From assembly GCA_041397305.1 (NCBI GenBank), contig JAWKWX010000004.1, positions 225,526 through 289,525 of the forward strand: DNA of 64,000 nt, given 5' to 3'. This document shows positions 44,526 to 53,792 of the stretch, piece after piece. Position 1 is the stretch's first letter; every line of letters begins with the position of its first letter. The notes under the pieces were generated by a model. It worked only from the letters and a program-made list of their open reading frames with translations. It searched no databases and was not told where the DNA came from. This DNA is from TMP-24 sp041397305 (GTDB lineage Bacteria; Pseudomonadota; Alphaproteobacteria; Rhodobacterales; Rhodobacteraceae). The translations under genes were made by a program, and so were the position numbers.

Positions 44526-45538
44526 CGCCGCTGATCGACGGGCTGCAATATGCCAACTGGTCGGAAAAGATCTTCCGCGAGATGCGCGAAGGCGGCGTCG
44601 ATGCGGCGCATGTGACGATCACCTATCACGAGACCTTCCGCGAGACGGTCCTGAACATCGAGCGCTGGAACCGCTGGTTCGAACAGTTTCCCGACCTGAT
44701 CTTCCAGGGCCGCACCGCCGCGGACATATCGCTGGCGCGCGAGACCGGACGCACCGCGATCTTCTTCGGCTCGCAGAACCCGTCCTGCATGGAAGACGAT
44801 ATCGGCCTGATCGAGGTTCTGCACACGCTCGGCCTGCGCTTCATGCAGCTGACCTACAACAACCAGTCGCTTCTGGCTTCGGGCTGCTACGAGGATGAGG
44901 ACACCGGCCTGACCCGCATGGGCCGTGCTGTGGTCGCCGAGATGAACCGCGTGGGCATGGTTGTCGACATGAGCCATTCGGGCGAACGCTCGACGCTGGA
45001 GGCGATCGAACATTCGACCCGGCCGATCGCGATCAGCCATGCCAATCCGCTGAGCTGGCACCCGGCCCGGCGCAACAAGTCCGACAAGGTCCTGCGCGCG
45101 CTGGCCGAGAGCGGCGGCATGCTCGGCTTTTCGGCCTATCCCCACCATCTCAGGGGCGGCAGTGCCTGCGGGCTGACGAATTTCTGCGAGATGATCGCCC
45201 GAACGGCCGATCTGATGGGGATCGGTCAGGTCGGCATCGGCACGGACCTTTGCCAGGACCAGCCCGACAGTGTCGTGGAATGGATGCGCGTCGGACGCTG
45301 GACCAAATCCATCGACTATGGCGAGGGCAGCGCCGCGGTGCCGGGCTTTCCGCCCATGCCGGTATGGTTTCAGGACAACCGTGACTTCGGACGCATATCG
45401 GCCGGCCTCAGCGCCGTCGGCATGAATGACGCCGACATCGCTGCCGTGATGGGGGACAACTGGCTGCGCTTCTTCACAGCGAGCTTCGGGCCGGACGGCC
45501 CCACCCCGGGCGCGATGGACAGAGGCCCGGAGCGATGA
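44522..45538 (+). CDS. Peptidase M19 (membrane dipeptidase)-like protein with altered metal site
   Basis: A 338-residue TIM-barrel protein of the renal dipeptidase family: MNRVGMVVDMSHSGERSTLEAI and RPIAISHANPLSWHPARRNKSD carry the later metal-ligand histidines, and VGIGTDLCQD is the C-terminal Asp region. In typical M19 enzymes the first ligands come from an N-terminal DGHxD; here this reads IDGLQYANW, lacking the HxD pair. It may be a divergent hydrolase acting on a cyclic or modified amino-acid substrate rather than a dipeptidase. Overlaps its neighbours by 4 nt on both sides. Confidence 0.8.
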   Translation: MTPLIDGLQYANWSEKIFREMREGGVDAAHVTITYHETFRETVLNIERWNRWFEQFPDLIFQGRTAADISLARETGRTAIFFGSQNPSCMEDDIGLIEVLHTLGLRFMQLTYNNQSLLASGCYEDEDTGLTRMGRAVVAEMNRVGMVVDMSHSGERSTLEAIEHSTRPIAISHANPLSWHPARRNKSDKVLRALAESGGMLGFSAYPHHLRGGSACGLTNFCEMIARTADLMGIGQVGIGTDLCQDQPDSVVEWMRVGRWTKSIDYGEGSAAVPGFPPMPVWFQDNRDFGRISAGLSAVGMNDADIAAVMGDNWLRFFTASFGPDGPTPGAMDRGPER

Positions 45539-47202
45539 CCACCACAGATCGCATGGACGACGCACTCCCGGGCCCGCGCCCGCCCGCGGTTGTCATGCGG
45601 CTGGCGCGCATGGGCTCCGCCCATCCGACGCGCCTGTCCTTCCTGCGGGTCATGCTGCGGCGCATGCGCGACGAGAACTGGCGCTTCGACCGCCCGGTCT
45701 GGGAGATCGACGCGAAGGGCGTGGGGCGCGCGGTCTATCGCGCGACAGGGCCGGACCGCACCTACTGCCTGATCGCCTTCGCACATGACCTGCCTGACGA
45801 GATGCGCTCCGACCGGGTGATCGCCACGGCATGGGACGCCACGTTCGCGCTGTTCGACGGCATGCCCGAAACGGCCGACATCGAACGGCTGGAGGCAAAT
45901 GTGCCGCTGCAGGAATCGGGCCGCATCACAAGCCGCGAGCTGTCATTGAGCCGCGCCAACCGCTCGGTCCGTCTCTGGGCGCATGTGGTCGACCGCCTGG
46001 CGGAGGGGGGGCAGCCAGACCCGGCCGAGGTGGCATCCGTCGGCTATCTGATGCGGACGACGGCAGTCTACGGGTCGGGCAAATTCGGCGCCGCCGACCG
46101 GAGCGCGATTGCCGACCGGCCCGAACTCGCGGCGCCCTTTCAGGCAGAGATGCTCTCTGTCTGGCTCATCCGCCAGTTCACGGTGGATATCGTCGAACAT
46201 CTCGCCAAGGCCAGGGGCGGCGCGAAGGCAACGCGTCTCTCGCCAGAGATCAGGCGTCGGCTCGGGGTCGGCAATTCCACCGGTCTCGGCATGGCACCTT
46301 TCCTCGTGCGGCACCCGTTGCTTCTGAACAACTGGATGGCCGCCCGCGAGGAGGCGCTCGCCCGGGTGCGCGCGCTCGATGAGGCGACGCCTGCGGCGGA
46401 GGGCGCCCTGCGCCGCGCCTATCACGACGCTTGCGGAACGGTTGCGGACTGGCGCTCGCAACATCCGATCCAGATCGAGAAGCTGAAAGGACTGCGGGCC
46501 GATCTGGACCGTATCGGAGAGCGGCTTTCGTCCTTTCCCGGTGATGCGCCCCGGCCATGGGACAGGCTCTGGCGCTGGGGGGAATCGACGCTGACGCTTG
46601 AAGGGCAGGAACTACTCTTCTCGATGCTGATCGAACCGCATGGCGCTCTTGTCGACGGGCTTGCCGCCTGCATGAGCGCGGACGAGGCGCAGGCCTTCCG
46701 ACTGGACGGATCGATGCCTGTCGCGCAACTGGGCCGCATCCTCGAGGACCGTTATGGCTGGGCGCTGTCGATTGACTTCGAACGTCCCGAAAATCACGCA
46801 CGCTTCTGGTATGTCTCGGAGGAAAAGCTGGAACCCCGGCTTGGCGAGCGCGCAACGGACGAAGGCGCGAGCCGCGAGCAGCCCCTGTGCATCGCGCGTC
46901 TGGCAAGGGAGACATATGAGAGCCTGCGAAACTGGTCCGGACCCGGAACGGTCGCGGCCTTCCTGCACGGCCATCCCGAACATCGTTTCCTGGTGCGCCG
47001 TGCCCAGATCGCCGGGGCCCATCCCTATGCCGAAGTGCGCGACAACCTGATCGCGGCGGATATGCTTCCGATCGATCTGATGCGCTGCAAGCTCGCCTTT
47101 TTCGGCGCCAGCCACTTCGATCCGCGATCCGACAGATGGGTCCGGATCAGCCTGTTCCAGGGCGCGCCCTATCCGCTTGAGCTTGAGGGGGAGCCCATAT
47201 GA
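45535..47202 (+). CDS. Conserved hypothetical protein (555 aa), operon-linked
   Basis: I do not recognise this family. It is soluble, mixed alpha/beta, with no signal peptide. Distinct segments: AHPTRLSFLRVMLRRMRDENWRFDRPVWEID near the N-terminus, MRTTAVYGSGKFGAADRSAI around residue 180, GVGNSTGLGMAPFLVRHPLLLNNWM around residue 245 and HPEHRFLVRRAQIAGAHPYAEVRDNLIAA near the C-terminus. The YGSGKFG and GNSTGLGMAPF stretches look like ligand-binding loops. It overlaps the dipeptidase-like and DUF3726 genes by 4 nt, so it is an integral member of this operon. Confidence 0.75.
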   Translation: MTTTDRMDDALPGPRPPAVVMRLARMGSAHPTRLSFLRVMLRRMRDENWRFDRPVWEIDAKGVGRAVYRATGPDRTYCLIAFAHDLPDEMRSDRVIATAWDATFALFDGMPETADIERLEANVPLQESGRITSRELSLSRANRSVRLWAHVVDRLAEGGQPDPAEVASVGYLMRTTAVYGSGKFGAADRSAIADRPELAAPFQAEMLSVWLIRQFTVDIVEHLAKARGGAKATRLSPEIRRRLGVGNSTGLGMAPFLVRHPLLLNNWMAAREEALARVRALDEATPAAEGALRRAYHDACGTVADWRSQHPIQIEKLKGLRADLDRIGERLSSFPGDAPRPWDRLWRWGESTLTLEGQELLFSMLIEPHGALVDGLAACMSADEAQAFRLDGSMPVAQLGRILEDRYGWALSIDFERPENHARFWYVSEEKLEPRLGERATDEGASREQPLCIARLARETYESLRNWSGPGTVAAFLHGHPEHRFLVRRAQIAGAHPYAEVRDNLIAADMLPIDLMRCKLAFFGASHFDPRSDRWVRISLFQGAPYPLELEGEPI

Positions 47203-47912
47203 CCTTGGAACCCAACGATCCTGCACGGTCCGGCAGCCCGCTGCCGGAGGCCGAGCGGCTGTTTCTGTCGCGCTACGAGGTTGAGGCCCTGTCGGCCAAG
47301 GCCGCGCGTGGCGCCGGGATGAGCTGGGGTCTGGCAGAAGAGGCGGGGGTCGCCGTCGGCTGGTTGCAGGGCAGGGGCATTGACGCCCTGGCGGCGCTTC
47401 TTGCCCATCTCGACCGGGTGGACGGCCGACCCTGGGGGGCGGTTGCGCCGGTGATCGGGAAGGGAATCTGGCATCCGGCCGGGTCGGAGGCGTTGTGCCC
47501 GATCGCGCTCGGCGCGACGCTCAGCGACCATCGCGATCTTCCCGAAGCGCGCTTGAACGATGGTGCGCTGACCTTGGGGCCGGTCGGCTATCCGATCCTG
47601 CTGTTGCCATTCGTGGCGGATATCGCGCGGCACCGGAATGCGCCTCTTTCGGTCATTTGGGATGACGGGGCGCTTGAGATCGACGGAGACGGGCTTCCGA
47701 CCGGTCCCGTTGACCCGCTTGCCCGCCTGACGGTCGCGGTGCTGCGGCTGCGGATGGCGTCGGTGGCAGCGGGGCGCGCGGTGATGGCGCCGCCAAGCAT
47801 GTGCGATCGGCAGACTTTGGCGCGGCTGGACGAGTTCGCACTGCGAACCACCGTTCCAGCCTCTGCAAGATCGCGCGCCGATGCAGGCGCGGGCACCGGC
47901 GACAATGACTGA
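47199..47912 (+). CDS. DUF3726 family protein
   Basis: A 237-residue soluble protein with the DUF3726 opening SRYEVEALSAKAARGAGMSWGLAEEAGVAVGWLQ and PVGYPILLLPFVADIARHRNAPLSVIW. Function unknown; likely a partner of the preceding 555-aa protein, as their genes overlap by 4 nt. C-terminal tail is low-complexity (SARSRADAGAGTGDND). Confidence 0.75.
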   Translation: MTLEPNDPARSGSPLPEAERLFLSRYEVEALSAKAARGAGMSWGLAEEAGVAVGWLQGRGIDALAALLAHLDRVDGRPWGAVAPVIGKGIWHPAGSEALCPIALGATLSDHRDLPEARLNDGALTLGPVGYPILLLPFVADIARHRNAPLSVIWDDGALEIDGDGLPTGPVDPLARLTVAVLRLRMASVAAGRAVMAPPSMCDRQTLARLDEFALRTTVPASARSRADAGAGTGDND

Positions 47913-48026
47913 GCGGCGGAATGAAGGCCCGCCCGCGAAAGGGTGCCGTCCGACGCCCTTCATGCTCCCGACCGGACCCGGGCGCAGTGAGGCAGAACGG
48001 GTTTCCGGCAAGGAGAGGACAGGACC

Positions 48027-49010
48027 ATGCGCGTAAGGGCGGCAGAGATTGCACGGGTCAGCGCCGAGGCGCTGGTGGCGCACGGCGCCGGTGAATGGCA
48101 GGCGGCAGAGGTCGCCCGCGCCATTGCCCGGGCCGAGGAGACGGGCAACCGGATTTGCGGCCTCTACTATCTGGAAAGCTATTGCCGCCAGCTCCGGTCG
48201 GGCCGCGTCGATGGCCGGGTGAAACCGGTCGTTACCCAGCCGCGCTCAGGGGCGGTGGCAGTAGATGCAGGCCTGGGTTTTGCGCAACCGGCTTTCGCGC
48301 GCGCCTTGCCGCGCGCGCTTGCTGCCGCGCGCCAGTGCGGGATCGCGAGCCTCGCGGTCTGCCACGCCCATACCTGTACCTCTCTCGGCTTCTTCACCGA
48401 GCAGGTTGCGCAAAAGGGGCTGATCGGCATCGGGTTCACCAATGCCTCGCCGGTCGTCGCCGGGCCGGGGGGCCGGACGCCGGTGATCGGCACCAACCCC
48501 ATCGCCTTCACACTGCCTGGCCAGGACGGCCCCGCGATGCATGCAGATTTCTCGACCGCCGCCGTCGCGCTTGGCAAGATCACGATGGCCAAGGCCGTGG
48601 GCGAAGCAATTCCGCTCGGCTGGGCGCTCGACTGCGACGGGCGGCCCACGACGGATCCGGATGCCGCCCTTCAGGGCTCGCTGGTCAGCGCCGCCGGATA
48701 CAAGGGCTGGGCCCTCGGCCTTCTCGCGGAGTTTCTGGCCGCGGGCCTGACCGGATCGGTGAATTCGCTCGACGTGCGCGGCCTGAAAGCCCAGGAAGGC
48801 GCTCCGCATGACCTCGGTCAGTTCTATATCCTCATCGACCCCGCGGCCCATGCGGGGGCGCTGCAGGCGCGGATTTCCCGCGTCGCGGCCGAGATCGGCG
48901 CCGATCCGGACGTGCGCATCCCGGGCGCGCGCAGACAGACAGCCGATCATGTCACCGTCGCGCCGGAACTCTGGGCCGCGGTCCAGACCCTGGCGCAGGC
49001 AAACGGCTGA
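48027..49010 (+). CDS. Ldh2-family (malate/L-sulfolactate/imine-reductase type) oxidoreductase
   Basis: A 327-residue NAD(P)-dependent dehydrogenase of the type-2 lactate/malate family: LAVCHAHTCTSLGFFTEQVAQKGLIGIGFTNASP carries the catalytic His region, GTNPIAFTLPG the substrate loop, and AAGYKGWALGLLAEFLA the conserved KG(W/Y) motif. The family includes malate, ureidoglycolate and L-sulfolactate dehydrogenases and the delta1-pyrroline-/piperideine-2-carboxylate reductases. Next to a semialdehyde-type dehydrogenase, a cyclic-imine reductase role in imino-acid breakdown is plausible. Separated by 114 nt from DUF3726; start preceded by AAGGAGAGG. Confidence 0.85.
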   Translation: MRVRAAEIARVSAEALVAHGAGEWQAAEVARAIARAEETGNRICGLYYLESYCRQLRSGRVDGRVKPVVTQPRSGAVAVDAGLGFAQPAFARALPRALAAARQCGIASLAVCHAHTCTSLGFFTEQVAQKGLIGIGFTNASPVVAGPGGRTPVIGTNPIAFTLPGQDGPAMHADFSTAAVALGKITMAKAVGEAIPLGWALDCDGRPTTDPDAALQGSLVSAAGYKGWALGLLAEFLAAGLTGSVNSLDVRGLKAQEGAPHDLGQFYILIDPAAHAGALQARISRVAAEIGADPDVRIPGARRQTADHVTVAPELWAAVQTLAQANG

Positions 49011-49081
49011 TCGCGCCGCCCGCGCGGCACCTGTCGGCCGGGGGGACGCATCGGGACCGCTGCCCCGCCCTCGGGGCGGCG

Positions 49082-51364
49082 TCACGGCAGATCGATCTGG
49101 ATCACCCCGTTTCCGCCCTTGTCGAGCATTGTCTCATCGGCTCCGTATCCCGCCCCGGCGAGGTCGGCGGCAAGCAGCGCGGCAGCGTCCCGATCCGCGT
49201 CGCCACCCGCCACATACGAGACGATGGCGCGTTCTGGCCCGGTGCCGGTCCGCTCTGCCGGTGCGACCTGCCAGCCGAGCTGCCCGAGATGGAGTTCGAG
49301 CGCCTGAGCCTTGGCGCGGGGGGTTGCCGAAAAGCGCAGGACCACAAGCTGCCGGGGCGGAGGACGGATGGCCAGGGCATGCGCGAGGCCCTCCGGCAGT
49401 GCGGCCGCTCCTCCGAGGGCGGCGGGAAGCGAGGCGACCGCATGGCGGGCGCGGGCGCGGATATCCAGCCAGGCGGGATCGGACCAGCGGTCGGCCGGGA
49501 TCAGGGCGAGCGCGGCCGTGAGGTTGTCGCGAACCGCCGGATTGGCGGTCGTGGAGAGCGTCTCATCGGCAAGGGCTGCAAGCGAGGTTGCAAGGACGGC
49601 CTGCTCCTCCGCATCAAGACCGCCCGGCGCGACGGCCTGTCCGATGGCGTCGAGAACCGGTCCGCTCATGTCCTGGTCGGCGGTGAGAAGATCGCCGAGG
49701 CGCGCCGCCAGCGCCTCGCCCGGCGACAGGTCCGGCGGCGCCTCGCCGCCCGCCTCGATCCCGTAGAGGACCGCGGGGAAGCCCAGGCCGGTCAGCCGCT
49801 CGATCTCCTCCAGGCTCGACCGGTGATCTTCCGGCACGAACGCGGTCGGCAGCTCCGATGTCTGCATCAGGATGAACGGATCGACGATCAGCGCCCCGCT
49901 GCCATTGCGGCGCGAGACGACAACCTTCCAAAAGCCGGAGGGTATGGGCACGCCGTAGGGCGCGGGGTCCTTGTCGGTCAGGATCGGGCCGGTGAAGATC
50001 ACGATCCGCGCGGCGGCCGGATTATGCCCGGCGAGCGCCCAGTTCTCGAGGCCATTCCAGATGCCGCGATTGAACCAGTCATATTGCGGGGCGGCGTTGG
50101 CATAAGTGTCCGCGACACCGCCAAGGCGCCGTGCCGCCGCCTGCAGGTCGCCTGCGAAGAACGGACCCCAGGCAATGTCGTTGCGGCGGATCAGATGGCC
50201 GCGGTCGATGTCCGGCCCGACGAACCAGTCGGGATCGGCCTGCTGTTCGGCGGGCAGGCGCGGATCGAAACTGAAGGCGCCGTCGATCCGCGGCAGCGAC
50301 CGGCGCGCCTTTCGGTCCACGATTTCGGCGGTGAAGAAGGGCAAGCGCCGGGCGGCATTCATCACGAGGCTGGCATTGGGATAGTCGAGCGGCGCGCCGC
50401 CCAGTGCCGCCGCGGGGCGCAACGCCTCGCCAAGCGCGGGCATCGGCACCTCGAGGCCAAGAAAGCCCGGGTCATAGCCGTTGAACCCGCCCGCGTCCTT
50501 CGCCGCTGCGATAATGGCAGAGGGTTCCGGCCGGGCATTTTCCACCGTTGCCTTCAGATCGGGCGGCAGGTCCGCCGTCTCGATGCCTGTTGTCCGGCTG
50601 CCTTCGCTCAAGACCGCTGCAAGACGCGCATTCTCGGCGATCAGCGCATCGATCTGTGCCTGGTTCGCCTGCGCCTGCGCCCGCGACGCCGCGATCGTTC
50701 GCTGAAGGTCGGCCTTTTCCAGAGACAGCGTCTCGTTGGCATTCACGAGACGGGCGCGCGCCCGCTCCGCCGCCTGCCATTGCTGCCATGACAGCAGGGC
50801 GGCGGCCGTGGACAGGAGGCAGAGGAATGCGAGCGCGGCGATCACCATCCGGCGCAGCCGCGCAGCGCGCGCCCGGCTGTCGCGGTCATGGAGGTCGCTC
50901 GCGGCGACGAAGGCCGCAACGTCGGCGTCGCGGTCGGTGAAGCGCGCCGCCGCGAGAAGCGCGTCACCCTGCAGAAGATAACCCGGCGCCTCGCCGGAGG
51001 TTCTCCATTGCCGGGCAAGCGCGGAAAGCCGGATCAGTTCACGCGCCGCCTCCGCCCGGTGGGCAAGGTCGGCGGTCGCGTCCGCAGTGTCGCCCGGCGC
51101 CTCTGCCCCGAACGGGTCAAGGATCGCAGGGTTGAAATCCTCCGCCGTCAGGTCGCGGCTGCCCAGAAGCTCGGCCGACCAGAAGTCGAGGATGCGCTGC
51201 GCCTCGCGCCGCTCGGACGCGCCTTCCAGATGGGCGCCGCTCGCGCTCGCGCGGGCGAGGAAACCGCGGATCGCGGCGGCGTCGCGCGCCCTGTCCTCCA
51301 GGAAGGCAAGGTGGGCCGACCTGAGGTCGCCGAGCGTCGGGAAGGGGGCAGGGGTCTCAGCCAT
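49082..51364 (-). CDS. Membrane-anchored NUC1-type DNA/RNA non-specific endonuclease with STAND-like N-terminal region
   Basis: A 760-residue protein. Residues about 10-170 are helical and resemble the linker that follows NACHT domains in nSTAND proteins (YLLQGDALLAAARFTDRD, then ASDLHDRDSRARAARLRR), but no P-loop is present. One transmembrane segment (about 173-194) and a coiled coil (about 196-255) follow. The nuclease domain (about 297-540) opens with GYDPGFLG and has catalytic DRGH at 387-390 plus YANAAPQYDWFNRGIWNGLENW. The C-terminus has two further repeats-like regions ending in a SPOR-like fold (QLVVLRFSATPRAKAQALELHLGQLGW). Last gene of the minus-strand conflict string; overlaps its predecessor by 8 nt. 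Confidence 0.8.
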   Translation of the reverse strand: MAETPAPFPTLGDLRSAHLAFLEDRARDAAAIRGFLARASASGAHLEGASERREAQRILDFWSAELLGSRDLTAEDFNPAILDPFGAEAPGDTADATADLAHRAEAARELIRLSALARQWRTSGEAPGYLLQGDALLAAARFTDRDADVAAFVAASDLHDRDSRARAARLRRMVIAALAFLCLLSTAAALLSWQQWQAAERARARLVNANETLSLEKADLQRTIAASRAQAQANQAQIDALIAENARLAAVLSEGSRTTGIETADLPPDLKATVENARPEPSAIIAAAKDAGGFNGYDPGFLGLEVPMPALGEALRPAAALGGAPLDYPNASLVMNAARRLPFFTAEIVDRKARRSLPRIDGAFSFDPRLPAEQQADPDWFVGPDIDRGHLIRRNDIAWGPFFAGDLQAAARRLGGVADTYANAAPQYDWFNRGIWNGLENWALAGHNPAAARIVIFTGPILTDKDPAPYGVPIPSGFWKVVVSRRNGSGALIVDPFILMQTSELPTAFVPEDHRSSLEEIERLTGLGFPAVLYGIEAGGEAPPDLSPGEALAARLGDLLTADQDMSGPVLDAIGQAVAPGGLDAEEQAVLATSLAALADETLSTTANPAVRDNLTAALALIPADRWSDPAWLDIRARARHAVASLPAALGGAAALPEGLAHALAIRPPPRQLVVLRFSATPRAKAQALELHLGQLGWQVAPAERTGTGPERAIVSYVAGGDADRDAAALLAADLAGAGYGADETMLDKGGNGVIQIDLP

Positions 51365-52658
51365 GGGAAAGCTCCGCCACGAGGGACTGCAGGGGGGCGC
51401 TGATCGCGACCAGAGCGCTGCAGTCCGATTTCAGGCCCCGGTCGACCGCGAAGAACCGGAAGCGCGCCTTCACCCGGACGTTGGCGAAGGCGGCGATCAG
51501 TGCGTCGTCCATCACCTCGCGCGCCATCAGATCGTCCAGCCGCCCGGCGTAAAGCCCGGTGTCCTTGGCCCATTGCGCCTCTGGCTCATAGGCGGAAAGG
51601 TCGAGGATCGCGCGTTTGAGGTCGGGCCAGTAGATCGCGAATTCGGCAAGCGCGTCCGGTCCGCGATGATCGCACAGATCGTCGATATAGCCGATCTTGA
51701 TGTCGATCTCCTGCCAGGACCGATGTTCGGCCACCCGCGACTGCAGCGCGGGCGCGATGAGGGTAAGCGCGGTTCCGGCCTGTCCCACCTCATCGGCGGC
51801 GGGGGCGGGCAGGGCGGCGCGGATGCCGCCCAGCGCCTCGCCCAGCCGCTCCAGCGCCAGCGCATCGGCGGCAACCACGATCTGTTCGTTCAGACGCGAT
51901 GGCACGGTGGCAAGAATCCGGGACACGTCGGCCAGCGCCACCTGCGCGGGGCCGGACTGGCGGTCGGCAAGCGCCTGGTGCAGGCCCGAATTCGCCTTGG
52001 TGAGCCGGTCGAGCCAGGCCCGTTCAAGCTGCTGGGTGAGGCCTGCGGCGGGCAGTTCGGCGATCCAGTCCCCGATCAGCGTGCAGGCGCTGTCGAGGCG
52101 GGTCTGGTAATCGACCAGTTCCGCTTCCCGCAGCGGATCGTCCCCCAGCGCCCGCGCCGCGCCGCGCAGATCGCTCAGTTGCCGGAACTGCAACTGGTGC
52201 AGGCAATCGTGGATTTCCTTGTAGGTGCGAAGCGTTCCGACCGTCTCGGCGATGCCGCCGATCAGGCCTTTCGAGGCGGCAAGCGCCGCCCGTACCGCCG
52301 GATCGCCAAGTCCAGCCGTGGCCGCGGCGAGGCCGGTGAGCAGCAGGCCTACCTGCGCCTCGGTCGCGGGCAGCGCCTCGAGCGCCGCGGGGCAAGCGGT
52401 GCGGATCGCGTCGATCAGCGGGGCTTCGCTGCGTCGCCGCAGGGCGATCTCGGTCAGGACCGCGCGTTCGATCCCGCGGTCGGAGAGTTTGCGCAAAAGC
52501 TCCAGCACCGTGTCGCGCATCGGCTTTCCCGGGCCGACCCAGGCCTTGAAAAGGCCCGCACCGGTCGACTTGCGCATCACGATGTCCAGCTCATCCGGCC
52601 CGAACCCGTCACCGATGAGTGTCGAGAGCGCGTCGATGGCGGCGGGTTCGAGCGGCAT
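51357..52658 (-). CDS. EAD-like domain protein of the conflict locus (unknown effector)
   Basis: A 433-residue, mainly helical soluble protein. Residues about 5-80 (LSTLIGDGFGPDELDIVMRKSTG..., then RDTVLELLRKLSDRGIERAVLTEIALRRR) resemble effector-associated domains (EADs), small helical adaptor domains that couple STAND NTPases or proteases to effectors. The remainder (about 90-433) is helical and unassigned, with PDLKRAILDLSAY and a C-terminal ALVAISAPLQSLVAEL. It lies 8 nt from the EAD-protease gene and overlaps the nuclease gene. Confidence 0.6.
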   Translation of the reverse strand: MPLEPAAIDALSTLIGDGFGPDELDIVMRKSTGAGLFKAWVGPGKPMRDTVLELLRKLSDRGIERAVLTEIALRRRSEAPLIDAIRTACPAALEALPATEAQVGLLLTGLAAATAGLGDPAVRAALAASKGLIGGIAETVGTLRTYKEIHDCLHQLQFRQLSDLRGAARALGDDPLREAELVDYQTRLDSACTLIGDWIAELPAAGLTQQLERAWLDRLTKANSGLHQALADRQSGPAQVALADVSRILATVPSRLNEQIVVAADALALERLGEALGGIRAALPAPAADEVGQAGTALTLIAPALQSRVAEHRSWQEIDIKIGYIDDLCDHRGPDALAEFAIYWPDLKRAILDLSAYEPEAQWAKDTGLYAGRLDDLMAREVMDDALIAAFANVRVKARFRFFAVDRGLKSDCSALVAISAPLQSLVAELSHG

Positions 52659-52666
52659 CCTGGCCC

Positions 52667-53776
52667 TCAGCGGTCGATCAGTCCGCCCTGACCCTTGGCG
52701 ATCAGGCGGCGGGTGACAAGCGCGATCGGCACACCCTGATTGAAGAGCGGGTGCTGCCAGGCCGGATCGCCGTAATGGTGCAGCGCGAGGATCTGCCAGT
52801 CCATCGAGAAACAGGGCGAGCCGGAGGAACCGCCCTCGGTATTGGTCGCATAGCGCAACCGCCGCCCGTCGCCGGCCGGGCCGAGGATCGCCTCGGTATC
52901 GATGGCGAGCTTCATCGGCGCGCCGTCGGGATGCTGGACGATGAGGAGAGGCGCCCCCGCCGGGGCGGGTTGGTCGACCTCCGGCAGGCGGACGAAGCCG
53001 CGCGTGCCGGTTTCGAGCGGATCGTCGCCTGCGGGCTCCGCCAGTTCGAGGAGCGCATAATCCAGCTCGTCGGCGGTAGGGGGCGCCTCATCGGGCCGGT
53101 TCCGGGCCTCGGCGGGGGAATAGGGGCTGTGATCGGCGATGGCGGCGACCGCGGACATGCGACCATCGGATCGCCCGCCCGCGGGCAGGGTGACGTAATC
53201 GAACCGGCAGGCTATCTTTGCAGCGTCGGCCTTCTCGACCACATGCCAGTTGGTCAGAACCGCCCTCGGCCCGACCAGAAAACCGGTGCCCGCGGCCGCC
53301 CCGCCGATCTCGACCCGGCAGACGCGGGCCTGCGCCCGCTCCAGCTCGCTCAGCCACACCCGGACATCGAAGGGGGCAAGGCCCGGTTTGACGATCCGCT
53401 CGAACCCCGGCGCATAGGCATTCTTCGAAGCGTCCGCCGCGGGCGCGCCGGCGGTTTGCAGCGAAAGCTCCGCCTTGGGAGGAACCGCCGCAAGCGCCGC
53501 ACCGGGCAGCGCGGCGGCAATCGCGGCCCGCACATCGGCCCGGCCCGGCCGCGCGGCATAAAGCGCCGACAGGACCGGCCCTTCGCCACCCCGCGCGGTG
53601 GCCTTGGTCAGCAACTTGAAGAGCGCCTCCTCGAGCGTGTCGGCCTTTGCGGCATAGTGCTTGAAAAGCCGGTCGCCGGTCGCGAGAAAGACGATCCGGT
53701 CAAGCTCGTCCGTGTCGTCGAGCGTATCGACGAGGACGGGCAGAAGATCGCGGATCGCCTCGTCGCTCAGCGCCAT
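52667..53776 (-). CDS. EAD-trypsin fusion protease
   Basis: A 369-residue protein with an N-terminal EAD-like helical domain (about residues 4-88: IRDLLPVLVDTLDDTDELDRIVFLATGDRLFKHY...) and a C-terminal trypsin-like domain (about 140-360). The catalytic triad is visible: His178 in VLTNWHVVE, Asp239 in DELDYALLEL and Ser318 in NTEGGSSGSPCF. There is no signal peptide, so it should act in the cytoplasm. EAD-trypsin fusions are known from counter-invader systems where they transmit or execute a signal. Start ATG 53776; an upstream in-frame TTG would extend into the neighbouring gene. Confidence 0.85.
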   Translation of the reverse strand: MALSDEAIRDLLPVLVDTLDDTDELDRIVFLATGDRLFKHYAAKADTLEEALFKLLTKATARGGEGPVLSALYAARPGRADVRAAIAAALPGAALAAVPPKAELSLQTAGAPAADASKNAYAPGFERIVKPGLAPFDVRVWLSELERAQARVCRVEIGGAAAGTGFLVGPRAVLTNWHVVEKADAAKIACRFDYVTLPAGGRSDGRMSAVAAIADHSPYSPAEARNRPDEAPPTADELDYALLELAEPAGDDPLETGTRGFVRLPEVDQPAPAGAPLLIVQHPDGAPMKLAIDTEAILGPAGDGRRLRYATNTEGGSSGSPCFSMDWQILALHHYGDPAWQHPLFNQGVPIALVTRRLIAKGQGGLIDR

Positions 53777-53792
53777 GCCGTGCCCCGCGCCA

